From Streptococcus sp. SN-1 (lineage in GTDB: Bacteria; Bacillota; Bacilli; Lactobacillales; Streptococcaceae): 64,000 bases of DNA. This document shows, piece after piece, positions 1 through 5,925 of the stretch; the stretch's first letter is position 1; every line of letters starts with the position of its first letter. The stretch lies in contig NZ_AP028929.1 in assembly GCF_041154385.1 (NCBI RefSeq), positions 1-64,000 on the forward strand. Reading direction: 5' to 3'. The position numbers and the translations under genes were made by a program. The notes under the pieces were generated by a model. That model had not been told where the DNA came from. It made no database searches and was given only the letters and a program-made list of their open reading frames with translations.

Positions 1-427
1 CTCCAGGTACTTTAGTCCCATCTGACAATCGAATATCTACTTTGCTGGCGCCATTGATAACGTGATTGTTGGTGACGATGTAAGCTTCTTTATCATTCTT
101 TTTATAAATAACTCCAGATCCTTCACTAGAGATTTGCTGAGAATCTGTATCAGTATCATCATTGCCAAATACGCTATTTTGTCTGTTTGCCGAATAAGTA
201 ATAACAGAAACAACAGCATCTTTTACTTTGTTAACAGCCTGTGTTGTTGAATTTTCGTTCTTATAGGCAGTTTGTGTAATAGTATTATTGTTGTTAGAGT
301 TGCTTACAGTACTTTTTTGAGTTAGTTGAGCTATTGAAAAACTACCCAAGGCTCCACTAAAAAAGCTAATGACGATAACGACTAATAATTGAAACCCTTT
401 TTTGTAAAATGTTTTTAAATGTTTCAT
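1..427 (-). CDS. htrA: HtrA/DegP-type serine protease, 5' part (3' end outside window)
   Basis: This is the N-terminal 142 codons of a membrane-anchored, surface-exposed serine protease of the HtrA/DegP family, which degrades misfolded exported proteins; in pneumococci it also affects competence signalling. The start at 427 is preceded by a strong GGAGG. Translation gives a short basic N-terminus, one membrane segment (about residues 11-30), a Ser/Asn/Thr-rich linker, and the start of the trypsin-like domain with the motif YIVTNNHVI, whose His belongs to the catalytic triad. The Asp, Ser and PDZ parts lie beyond the left edge. The gene diverges from rlmH. A CiaR-type direct repeat sits just upstream of its -10 box, as expected for this known CiaR target. 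Confidence 0.93.
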   Translation of the reverse strand, partial: MKHLKTFYKKGFQLLVVIVISFFSGALGSFSIAQLTQKSTVSNSNNNNTITQTAYKNENSTTQAVNKVKDAVVSVITYSANRQNSVFGNDDTDTDSQQISSEGSGVIYKKNDKEAYIVTNNHVINGASKVDIRLSDGTKVPG

Positions 428-456
428 ATTTGCCTCCATATTTTTGAATTACTGAA

Positions 457-489
457 AGTATAAACTGACTAGCTTAATTATAACTTAAA
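457..489 (-). promoter_or_regulatory. htrA promoter with CiaR-type direct repeat
   Basis: Read on the minus strand, TTTAAG-N5-ATTAAG (489-473) matches the CiaR consensus TTTAAG-N5-TTTAAG in 11 of 12 positions. It ends 10 bases before a TATACT -10 element (462-457), the spacing known for CiaR-activated promoters. Confidence 0.75.
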
Positions 490-510
490 CACAAAAAGTT
501 TTACACAAAC

Positions 511-574
511 TGTGGATAACTCTTTGAAAATTGTGATTTTCTCAATTGAAATCTATTTTTTATTTTGTGAATAA
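511..574 (-). promoter_or_regulatory. Two DnaA-box-like sequences
   Basis: Position 511-519 is a perfect DnaA box (TTATCCACA on the minus strand). Position 566-574 is TTATTCACA, one mismatch away, in the same orientation. In streptococci htrA lies next to parB, dnaA and oriC, so these may be outlying origin boxes. Two sites alone do not make an origin. Confidence 0.5.
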
Positions 575-595
575 GATGTGAAAAAATAGAGAATA

Positions 596-604
596 TGTTA
601 GAAT
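596..604 (+). promoter_or_regulatory. Extended -10 promoter of rlmH, TSS expected at the start codon
   Basis: TG-T-TAGAAT (596-604) is an extended -10 element ending 6 bases before the rlmH ATG at 611. No Shine-Dalgarno fits between them, so the transcript may be leaderless or nearly so. Confidence 0.5.
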
Positions 605-610
605 AGAGTC

Positions 611-1090
611 ATGAAAATTAAAGTTGTAACAGTTGGGAAACTGAAAGAAAAGTATTTAAAAGATGGTATTGCAGAGTATTCAAAACGAATTTCTCGATTT
701 GCTAAACTTGAAATGATTGAGCTAGCAGATGAAAAAACACCAGATAAGGCCAGTGAGTCAGAAAATCAAAAGATTTTAGAAATAGAAGGTCAGAGAATTT
801 TATCAAAAGTTGGTGATCGTGATTTTGTTATTGTGTTAGCCATTGAGGGGAAAACACTTTCTTCAGAAGAATTTAGTAAGCAGTTAGAAGAAGCTTCTAT
901 AAAAGGATTTTCTACTCTTACACTTATTATTGGAGGGAGTCTGGGATTAGCACAGGATGTAAAAAAGAGAGCTAATCTTTCTGTTAGTTTTGGCCGTTTA
1001 ACCTTGCCCCATCAGTTAATGAGATTAGTCCTTGTTGAACAAATCTATCGCGCTTTTACGATTCAGCAGGGATCACCCTATCATAAATAG
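611..1090 (+). CDS. rlmH: 23S rRNA pseudouridine-1915 N3-methyltransferase RlmH
   Basis: RlmH is a SPOUT-class methyltransferase that adds a methyl group to the pseudouridine at position 1915 of 23S rRNA, in helix 69 at the subunit interface, using S-adenosylmethionine. The 159-residue length is the family norm. The C-terminal knot is visible as [13 protein letters not shown] (about residues 106-118) and the end [19 protein letters not shown] is typical of the family. The gene sits between divergent htrA and tRNA-Arg, as in other Mitis-group streptococci. No ribosome-binding site precedes the ATG, and an extended -10 lies only 6 bases upstream. Confidence 0.96.
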   Translation: MKIKVVTVGKLKEKYLKDGIAEYSKRISRFAKLEMIELADEKTPDKASESENQKILEIEGQRILSKVGDRDFVIVLAIEGKTLSSEEFSKQLEEASIKGFSTLTLIIGGSLGLAQDVKKRANLSVSFGRLTLPHQLMRLVLVEQIYRAFTIQQGSPYHK

Positions 1091-1094
1091 AAAA

Positions 1095-1123
1095 TTGACT
1101 TTTAATTGAATTTTTGGTAGAAT
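1095..1123 (+). promoter_or_regulatory. Promoter of tRNA-Arg
   Basis: TTGACT (1095-1100), a 17-base spacer and TAGAAT (1118-1123) form a near-consensus promoter 10 bases before the tRNA. Confidence 0.8.
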
Positions 1124-1133
1124 GATTGTGTTA

Positions 1134-1207
1134 GGTCTCATAGCTCAGCTGGATAGAGCATTCGCCTTCTAAGCGAACGGTCGCAGGTTCGAATCCTGCT
1201 GGGATCA
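1134..1207 (+). tRNA. tRNA-Arg (anticodon TCT)
   Basis: This 74-base cloverleaf has acceptor arms GGTCTCA/TGGGATC, the D-arm sequence TAGCTCAGCTGGATAGAGCA, anticodon loop CTTCTAA with anticodon TCT (reads AGA/AGG), and T-loop GGTTCGAATCC. CCA is not encoded. It lies immediately upstream of comCDE, the usual Mitis-group position. Confidence 0.97.
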
Positions 1208-1219
1208 ATATAGTAGCAA

Positions 1220-1245
1220 AGCTGGGAATTTTCCCGGCTTTTTTC
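1220..1245 (+). terminator. Terminator after tRNA-Arg
   Basis: GCTGGGAA/TTCCCGGC forms a short G+C-rich hairpin followed by TTTTTTC. It should insulate comC from tRNA transcription, although in pneumococci read-through here is known to supply basal comCDE expression. Confidence 0.8.
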
Positions 1246-1255
1246 TTAAAAAAGT

Positions 1256-1322
1256 ACACTTGAGGAGAAAAAAATGACAGTTGAGAGAATTTTATCTAAA
1301 ACGAAATTCCATTTTGTATAAT
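1256..1322 (+). promoter_or_regulatory. ComE-controlled comCDE promoter
   Basis: Direct repeats ACACTTGAG (1256-1264) and ACAGTTGAG (1277-1285) are separated by exactly 12 bases, matching the ComE-box arrangement of early competence promoters. A TATAAT -10 follows at 1317-1322. Phosphorylated ComE binding here would close the positive feedback loop. Confidence 0.88.
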
Positions 1323-1371
1323 GGTTTTTGTAAGTTAGCTTACAAGAAAAAACATTTTAGGAGATTTTATT

Positions 1372-1497
1372 ATGAAAAACACAGTTAAATTGGAACAGTT
1401 TGTAGCCTTGAAGGAAAAAGACTTGCAGGAGATTAAAGGTGGGGAGATGAGACTGCCAAAAATCCTCCGTGATTTTATTTTCCCAAGAAAAAAGTAA
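1372..1497 (+). CDS. comC: Competence-stimulating peptide precursor ComC
   Basis: This 41-codon gene encodes a double-glycine leader peptide: a 24-residue leader beginning [19 protein letters not shown] and ending IKGG, then the mature 17-residue peptide [17 protein letters not shown]. ComAB, encoded elsewhere, is expected to cleave after GG and export the pheromone, which binds ComD. The start is preceded by AGGAG. The mature peptide resembles pneumococcal CSP-1 (EMRLSKFFRDFILQRKK, from memory) at both ends but differs in the middle, so it is a related and possibly distinct pherotype. It leads the operon comC-comD-comE. Confidence 0.96.
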   Translation: MKNTVKLEQFVALKEKDLQEIKGGEMRLPKILRDFIFPRKK

Positions 1498-1517
1498 TAA
1501 AATAAGGGGAAAGAGTA

Positions 1518-2843
1518 ATGAATTTATTTGGATTTGGGACAGTTATTGGTCATTTTTTAATTATTAGTCACAGTTACCGTTTAATTTGTAAAGGTCAAAT
1601 AAAATCAAAGGAACTATATTTTTTTGGTATCTATACATTACTAGTAGAAGCAGTACTTGAACTTTCCTTTTATCTTCTATATTTAGATGAAATAGTGATT
1701 GAAAGATTTTTATTTCCTTTGGGCTTATATTCCTATTTTCGATGGATTAAACAGTATGAGAGGGATAGAGGACTATTCCTAAGTTTACTACTATCTCTTT
1801 TATATGAGAGCACTCATAACTTTCTGTCCGTAACTTTCTCCTCTATAACAGGAGATAACTTTGTTTCACAATATCATGACCCATTCTTTTTCGTTGTAAC
1901 GGTGTTGACCTATTTTGTTGTCTTAAAAATCATTCATTATTTCCATTTGGAACTAGCCTATTTTGACAAAGACTACCTCTATCCTTTTTTGAAAAAATTA
2001 TTTTTTGCCTTACTACTGCTACATATAGTATCTTTTGTTTCAGATATGGTAAGTACGATTAAACATTTGAATAGTTTTGGAAGTATTTTATCATCTATTG
2101 TCTTTATTTCTCTACTTTTGACCTTTTTTGCAATGAATTCGCATAAAGAACAAATGGAGAAAGAGATTGCTTTGAAGCAGAAGAAATTTGAACAGAAACA
2201 TTTACAGAATTATACAGATGAAATTGTTGGCTTGTATAATGAAATCCGTGGTTTTCGACATGACTATGCTGGGATGCTTGTCAGTATGCAGATAGCAATT
2301 GACAGTGGTGATTTACAGGAAATTGACAGAATTTACAATGAAGTTTTGGTCAAAGCAAATCATAAACTGCGTTCAGATAAGTATACTTACTTTGATTTGA
2401 ACAACATAGAAGATTCAGCTTTACGAAGTTTGGTTGCTCAGTCCATTGTCTATGCTCGAAATAATAGTGTAGAGTTTACACTGGAAGTAAAAGATACGAT
2501 TACCAAGCTCCCAATTGAACTATTGGATTTGGTTCGTATCATGAGCGTTTTATTGAATAATGCTGTCGAAGGATCGGCTGATAGTTATAAAAAGCAGATG
2601 GAAGTAGCAGTTATTAAGATGGAAACTGAAACAGTTATTGTGATTCAGAATTCATGTAAAATGACGATGACTCCTTCAGGAGATCTATTTGCTTTAGGAT
2701 TCTCCACTAAGGGAAGAAATCGCGGGGTAGGATTAAATAATGTGAAAGAACTACTAGATAAGTACAACAATATTATTTTAGAAACAGAGATGGAAGGCAG
2801 TACATTTAGACAAATTATTAGATTTAAGAGGGAATTTGAATGA
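1518..2843 (+). CDS. comD: Competence histidine kinase ComD (CSP receptor)
   Basis: ComD is the membrane receptor kinase that senses the competence peptide and phosphorylates ComE. The 441 residues divide into an N-terminal half with about six or seven hydrophobic segments (residues 1-205) and a cytoplasmic kinase of the HPK10 type. The phospho-acceptor His is His248 in FRHDY. The ATP-binding part has an N-box-like VLLNNAVEGS and a G-box GVGLNNVKELL. The gene lies 20 bases after comC with AGGGGAAAG as ribosome-binding site, and overlaps comE by 4 bases. The membrane half decides pheromone specificity, so it is expected to co-vary with the comC allele. Confidence 0.96.
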   Translation: MNLFGFGTVIGHFLIISHSYRLICKGQIKSKELYFFGIYTLLVEAVLELSFYLLYLDEIVIERFLFPLGLYSYFRWIKQYERDRGLFLSLLLSLLYESTHNFLSVTFSSITGDNFVSQYHDPFFFVVTVLTYFVVLKIIHYFHLELAYFDKDYLYPFLKKLFFALLLLHIVSFVSDMVSTIKHLNSFGSILSSIVFISLLLTFFAMNSHKEQMEKEIALKQKKFEQKHLQNYTDEIVGLYNEIRGFRHDYAGMLVSMQIAIDSGDLQEIDRIYNEVLVKANHKLRSDKYTYFDLNNIEDSALRSLVAQSIVYARNNSVEFTLEVKDTITKLPIELLDLVRIMSVLLNNAVEGSADSYKKQMEVAVIKMETETVIVIQNSCKMTMTPSGDLFALGFSTKGRNRGVGLNNVKELLDKYNNIILETEMEGSTFRQIIRFKREFE

Positions 2844-3592
2844 AAGTTTTAATTTTAGAGGATGTTATTGAACATCAAGTGAGACTAGAAAGAATATTGG
2901 ATGAAATTTCGAAAGAATCGAATATTCCAATATCATACAAGACAACAGGAAAAGTCCGTGAATTTGAAGAATACATTGAAAATGATGAAGTAAATCAGCT
3001 TTATTTCCTAGATATCGATATTCATGGAATTGAGAAAAAAGGATTTGAGGTTGCTCAGCTCATTCGTCATTACAATCCCTACGCTATTATCGTCTTTATC
3101 ACCAGTCGATCAGAGTTTGCGACTTTAACCTATAAATACCAGGTATCAGCTCTAGATTTTGTTGATAAGGATATCAATGATGAGATGTTTAAGAAGAGAA
3201 TTGAGCAAAATATTTTTTACACGAAGAGTATGTTACTTGAAAATGAAGATGTTGTAGATTATTTTGATTACAATTACAAGGGAAATGATTTAAAAATTCC
3301 TTACCATGATATTTTGTATATTGAAACGACAGGAGTCTCTCATAAATTGCGCATTATTGGTAAGAATTTTGCCAAAGAGTTCTATGGTACCATGACAGAT
3401 ATTCAGGAAAAGGACAAACATACTCAGCGATTTTATTCTCCTCATAAGTCATTTTTGGTAAATATAGGCAATATTAGAGAAATTGACCGAAAGAATCTAG
3501 AAATTGTTTTCTATGAAGACCATCGTTGTCCTATTTCAAGGTTAAAAATTAGAAAATTGAAAGATATTTTAGAGAAAAAATCTCAAAAGTGA
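2840..3592 (+). CDS. comE: Competence response regulator ComE
   Basis: ComE is the response regulator that, once phosphorylated by ComD, activates early competence genes including comCDE itself, comAB and comX. The 250 residues comprise a receiver domain (1 to about 130) with acidic residues Glu7/Asp8 and the phospho-acceptor Asp58 in FLDIDIHG, and a LytTR DNA-binding domain (about 140-245) with the typical IETTGVSHKLRI and FYSPHKSFLVNI motifs. It overlaps comD by 4 bases, implying coupled translation. There is no clear terminator before the tRNA-Glu promoter that starts at its stop codon. Confidence 0.96.
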   Translation: MKVLILEDVIEHQVRLERILDEISKESNIPISYKTTGKVREFEEYIENDEVNQLYFLDIDIHGIEKKGFEVAQLIRHYNPYAIIVFITSRSEFATLTYKYQVSALDFVDKDINDEMFKKRIEQNIFYTKSMLLENEDVVDYFDYNYKGNDLKIPYHDILYIETTGVSHKLRIIGKNFAKEFYGTMTDIQEKDKHTQRFYSPHKSFLVNIGNIREIDRKNLEIVFYEDHRCPISRLKIRKLKDILEKKSQK

Positions 3593-3620
3593 TTGACAAT
3601 TAGTAAGAAATTGATATAAT
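3593..3620 (+). promoter_or_regulatory. Promoter of tRNA-Glu/tRNA-Asn
   Basis: Consensus TTGACA (3593-3598), a 16-base spacer and consensus TATAAT (3615-3620), placed directly after the comE stop codon. Confidence 0.85.
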
Positions 3621-3643
3621 GGTTATATCTGCTACAGATAGAA

Positions 3644-3715
3644 GGTCCGTTGGTCAAGGGGTTAAGACACCGCCTTTTCACGGCGGTAACACGGGTTCGA
3701 ATCCCGTACGGACTA
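3644..3715 (+). tRNA. tRNA-Glu (anticodon TTC)
   Basis: 72-base cloverleaf with acceptor GGTCCGT/ACGGACT, anticodon stem ACCGC/GCGGT enclosing loop CTTTTCA with anticodon TTC, and T-arm CGGGTTCGAATCCCG. It is co-transcribed with tRNA-Asn, which starts 5 bases later. Confidence 0.97.
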
Positions 3716-3720
3716 TTTTA

Positions 3721-3794
3721 TCCGCCATAGCTCAGTTGGTAGTAGCGCATGACTGTTAATCATGATGTCGTAGGTTCGAGTCCTACTGGCGGAG
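3721..3794 (+). tRNA. tRNA-Asn (anticodon GTT)
   Basis: 74-base cloverleaf with acceptor TCCGCCA/TGGCGGA, anticodon loop CTGTTAA with anticodon GTT, and T-arm GTAGGTTCGAGTCCTAC. An insertion sequence begins 13 bases after its 3' end. Confidence 0.97.
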
Positions 3795-3841
3795 TATAGA
3801 TAAAAGGGGCTCTTTGTCAACTGTAGTGGGTTGAAGAAAAG

Positions 3842-5098
3842 CTAAGATCTAGAAAGGACGAAATTTGTCCTTTCTTTTTTGATATTGAGAGCGATAAAAA
3901 TTCGTTTTTTGAAGTTTTCAAAGTTCCGAAATCCAAAGGCATTTCGTTTGATAAGTTTAACGAGATTATTGGTCGCTTCCAGTTTGGCGTTAGAATAGGG
4001 GAGTTGAAGGGCGTTGACGATTTTCTCTTTGTCCTTTAGAAAGGTTTTAAAGACAGTCTGAAAAAGAGGATGAACCTGCTTTAGATTGTCCTCAATAAGT
4101 CCGAAGAATTTGTCAGGTTCCTTGTTCTGAAAGTGAAAAAGAAAGAGTTGATAGAGATTGTAGTGGTGTTTCAACTCTTCTGAATAGCTCAAAATCTTGT
4201 CTAGAATCTCTTTATTCGTTAAGTGCATACGAAAAGTAGGGCGATAAAATCGTTTATTACTCAGTTTACGACTATCCTGTTGAATGAGTTTCCAGTAGCG
4301 TTTGATGGCCTTGTATTCATGGGATTTTCGCTCAAATTGATTCATGATTTGGACACGGACACGACTCATAGCACGGCTTAGATGTTGGACAATGTGAAAG
4401 CGGTCAAGAACGATTTTAGCGTTAGGAAAAAGTTTACTGGCAATATCGTAGTAAGGGCTAAACATATCCATCGTAATGATTTTCACCTGACAACGAACAG
4501 CTCGCTCGTAGCGCAGAAAGTGATCTCGAATGACGGCTTGTGTTCTACCCTCAAGAACAGTGATGATATTGAGCTTATCAAAATCTTGTGCAATGAAACT
4601 CATATTGCCCTTAGTGAAGGAATACTCGTCCCAGGACATAATCTCAGGAAGACGAGAAAAATCATGCTTAAAGTGGAAATCATTGAGCTTTCGAATGACA
4701 GTTGAAGTTGAAATGGAAAGCTGATGGGCAATATCGGTCATAGAAGTCTTTTCAATTAACTTTTGCGCAATCTTTTGGTTGATAATACGAGGAATTTGAT
4801 GATTCTTCTTGACGAGTGAGGTCTCGGCGACCATCACTTTCGAGCAATGATAGCACTTGAAACGACGCTTTTTCAGAAGAATTCTAGTAGGCATACCAGT
4901 CGTTTTGAGGTAAGGAATCTTAGACGGCTTTTGAAAGTCATATTTTTTCATTTGACTTCCACAATAAGGACAAGATGGAGCATCGTAGTCTAGTTTGGCG
5001 ATGATTTCTTTGTGTGTATCCTTATTGATGATATCCATAAATTGGATATTAGGGTCTTTGATATCGAGTAGTTTTGTGATAAAATGTAATTGTTCCAT
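3842..5098 (-). CDS. ISL3-family transposase
   Basis: This 418-residue transposase is expected to excise and insert the surrounding element. It has an N-terminal zinc-finger region with CPYCGS and CYHC, a helix-turn-helix around MTDIAHQLSISTSTVIRKL (residues about 121-139), and a DDE-type catalytic core with Asp in MSWDEYSF, Asp in ITMDMFSPY and Glu in KLEATNN near the C-terminus. The length is normal for the family and the frame is uninterrupted. It reads toward the tRNA genes. A TATAAT-like element on the minus strand (5139-5134) may be its promoter. Confidence 0.95.
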   Translation of the reverse strand: MEQLHFITKLLDIKDPNIQFMDIINKDTHKEIIAKLDYDAPSCPYCGSQMKKYDFQKPSKIPYLKTTGMPTRILLKKRRFKCYHCSKVMVAETSLVKKNHQIPRIINQKIAQKLIEKTSMTDIAHQLSISTSTVIRKLNDFHFKHDFSRLPEIMSWDEYSFTKGNMSFIAQDFDKLNIITVLEGRTQAVIRDHFLRYERAVRCQVKIITMDMFSPYYDIASKLFPNAKIVLDRFHIVQHLSRAMSRVRVQIMNQFERKSHEYKAIKRYWKLIQQDSRKLSNKRFYRPTFRMHLTNKEILDKILSYSEELKHHYNLYQLFLFHFQNKEPDKFFGLIEDNLKQVHPLFQTVFKTFLKDKEKIVNALQLPYSNAKLEATNNLVKLIKRNAFGFRNFENFKKRIFIALNIKKERTNFVLSRS

Positions 5099-5171
5099 AT
5101 GATTCTTTCTAATGAGTTGTTTGATCGCTTTTCATTATAGGTCTTATGGGACTTTTTTTCTACACAAAATA

Positions 5172-5221
5172 GGCTCCATAATATCCATAGGGGGGTTACC
5201 CACTACAAATATTATAGAGCC
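5172..5221. repeat. Imperfect inverted repeat within the IS right end
   Basis: GGCTCCATAATAT (5172-5184) and ATATTATAGAGCC (5209-5221) are inverted copies with one mismatch, so the right terminus of the element can fold on itself. The inner copy duplicates the IS tip. Confidence 0.7.
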
Positions 5222-5256
5222 ATAAAAGGGAACACAACTGTGTTCCTCTTTTTGTA

Positions 5257-5799
5257 TCAATTTGTATCACCAAGCATCTTCATAAGGAAGTCTGTTATTT
5301 CTTGAGGACTTTCTTTTTTTCCATGTGCAATCCAAGTTTGGCAGACACCAAAAAGTGCGTGAGTTAGATAGATGCTACTGTATTCTAATTCAGTGGTATT
5401 AAGATTCAGTTGCATAAATCGCTTTTGTAAATCTGTACTGAGCATGATATGAAGTTTATTTCGTAAGAAATTTTGAATTTCTTTAGTCCCGTTTTCAGAA
5501 AGAAGGGCAGCCAGAAGTGGTTCTGACTCTAGATATTCAAAGACTTCTAAAATAGCGTCTCTTTTATGATGAGCATGTTTTTGAAAAATATATTCAAATG
5601 TATGAAATAGCTTGCTTTGATAGTGCTCAATCATATCATACTTATCCTTATAGTGAGTATAGAAGCTGGAACGACTAATTCCGGCTTTTTTTGCTAACTT
5701 GACAGTAGAAATTTGATCAAATGGTTGTTCCATTAGTAATTGTACCATAGCATTTTCAATAGTTCGCTTTGTTTTTAAGCGTTTGTTACTTTCTTGCAT
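5257..5799 (-). CDS. TetR/AcrR-family transcriptional regulator
   Basis: A 180-residue TetR-type repressor. The N-terminal DNA-binding helix-turn-helix is seen at about residues 28-50, including ISTVKLAKKAGISRSSFYTH. The C-terminal ligand or dimerisation domain is not recognisable in detail and the ligand is unknown. The gene is transcribed divergently from the YhgE/Pip-type membrane protein gene, with two related palindromes in the 126-base gap, so it most likely represses that gene and itself. Its start is preceded by AAGGAGG. The adjacent IS inserted beyond its 3' end and leaves it intact. Confidence 0.9.
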   Translation of the reverse strand: MQESNKRLKTKRTIENAMVQLLMEQPFDQISTVKLAKKAGISRSSFYTHYKDKYDMIEHYQSKLFHTFEYIFQKHAHHKRDAILEVFEYLESEPLLAALLSENGTKEIQNFLRNKLHIMLSTDLQKRFMQLNLNTTELEYSSIYLTHALFGVCQTWIAHGKKESPQEITDFLMKMLGDTN

Positions 5800-5819
5800 A
5801 TTTCCTCCTTATAAACAAA

Positions 5820-5913
5820 TTAGACTATATGTCTAAAAATGAATTTTTTATCTTGTAATCTAGATTTTTTATTGTATAATCTATTATATCAAAATTTTAG
5901 ACAATATGTTTAA
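5820..5913. promoter_or_regulatory. Divergent promoter region with two TetR-type operator palindromes
   Basis: TTAGACTATATGTCTAA (5820-5836) is a perfect 6-base inverted repeat. TTAGACAATATGTTTAA (5897-5913) is the same motif with one arm mismatch. Between them lies a plus-strand promoter with TTGTAA (5853-5858), a 16-base spacer and TATAAT (5875-5880). Two copies flanking one promoter next to a tetR gene suggest autoregulation and repression of the YhgE/Pip gene. Confidence 0.75.
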
Positions 5914-5925
5914 AAAGGAGAAACT

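Larger units (their letters stand above)
3808..5221 (-). mobile_element. Intact ISL3-family insertion sequence (IS1167-like), 1414 bp
   Basis: The ends are imperfect inverted repeats: the left end starts GGCTCTTTGTCAACTGTAGT (3808 on) and the right end, read inward from 5221, starts GGCTCTATAATATTTGTAGT; both continue GGGT. Each is flanked by the identical 8-base sequence ATAAAAGG (3800-3807 and 5222-5229), the target-duplication size of the ISL3 family. It carries one full-length transposase. Perfect duplications and an intact gene point to a recent, possibly active insertion between tRNA-Asn and the TetR gene. I compare it with IS1167 from memory only. Confidence 0.93.

Noticed and set aside
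183..192. GCCGAATAAG resembling a ComX box
   Set aside because: It is inside the htrA coding sequence, has a mismatch and no T-run or downstream start.
37..250. Overlapping short ORFs on both strands at the left edge
   Set aside because: They are out-of-frame readings of htrA, whose frame is supported by its start, RBS, membrane anchor and catalytic-His motif.
4382..4724. Plus-strand ORFs of 107 and 64 codons inside the IS
   Set aside because: No RBS or family signal; they mirror the intact transposase frame.
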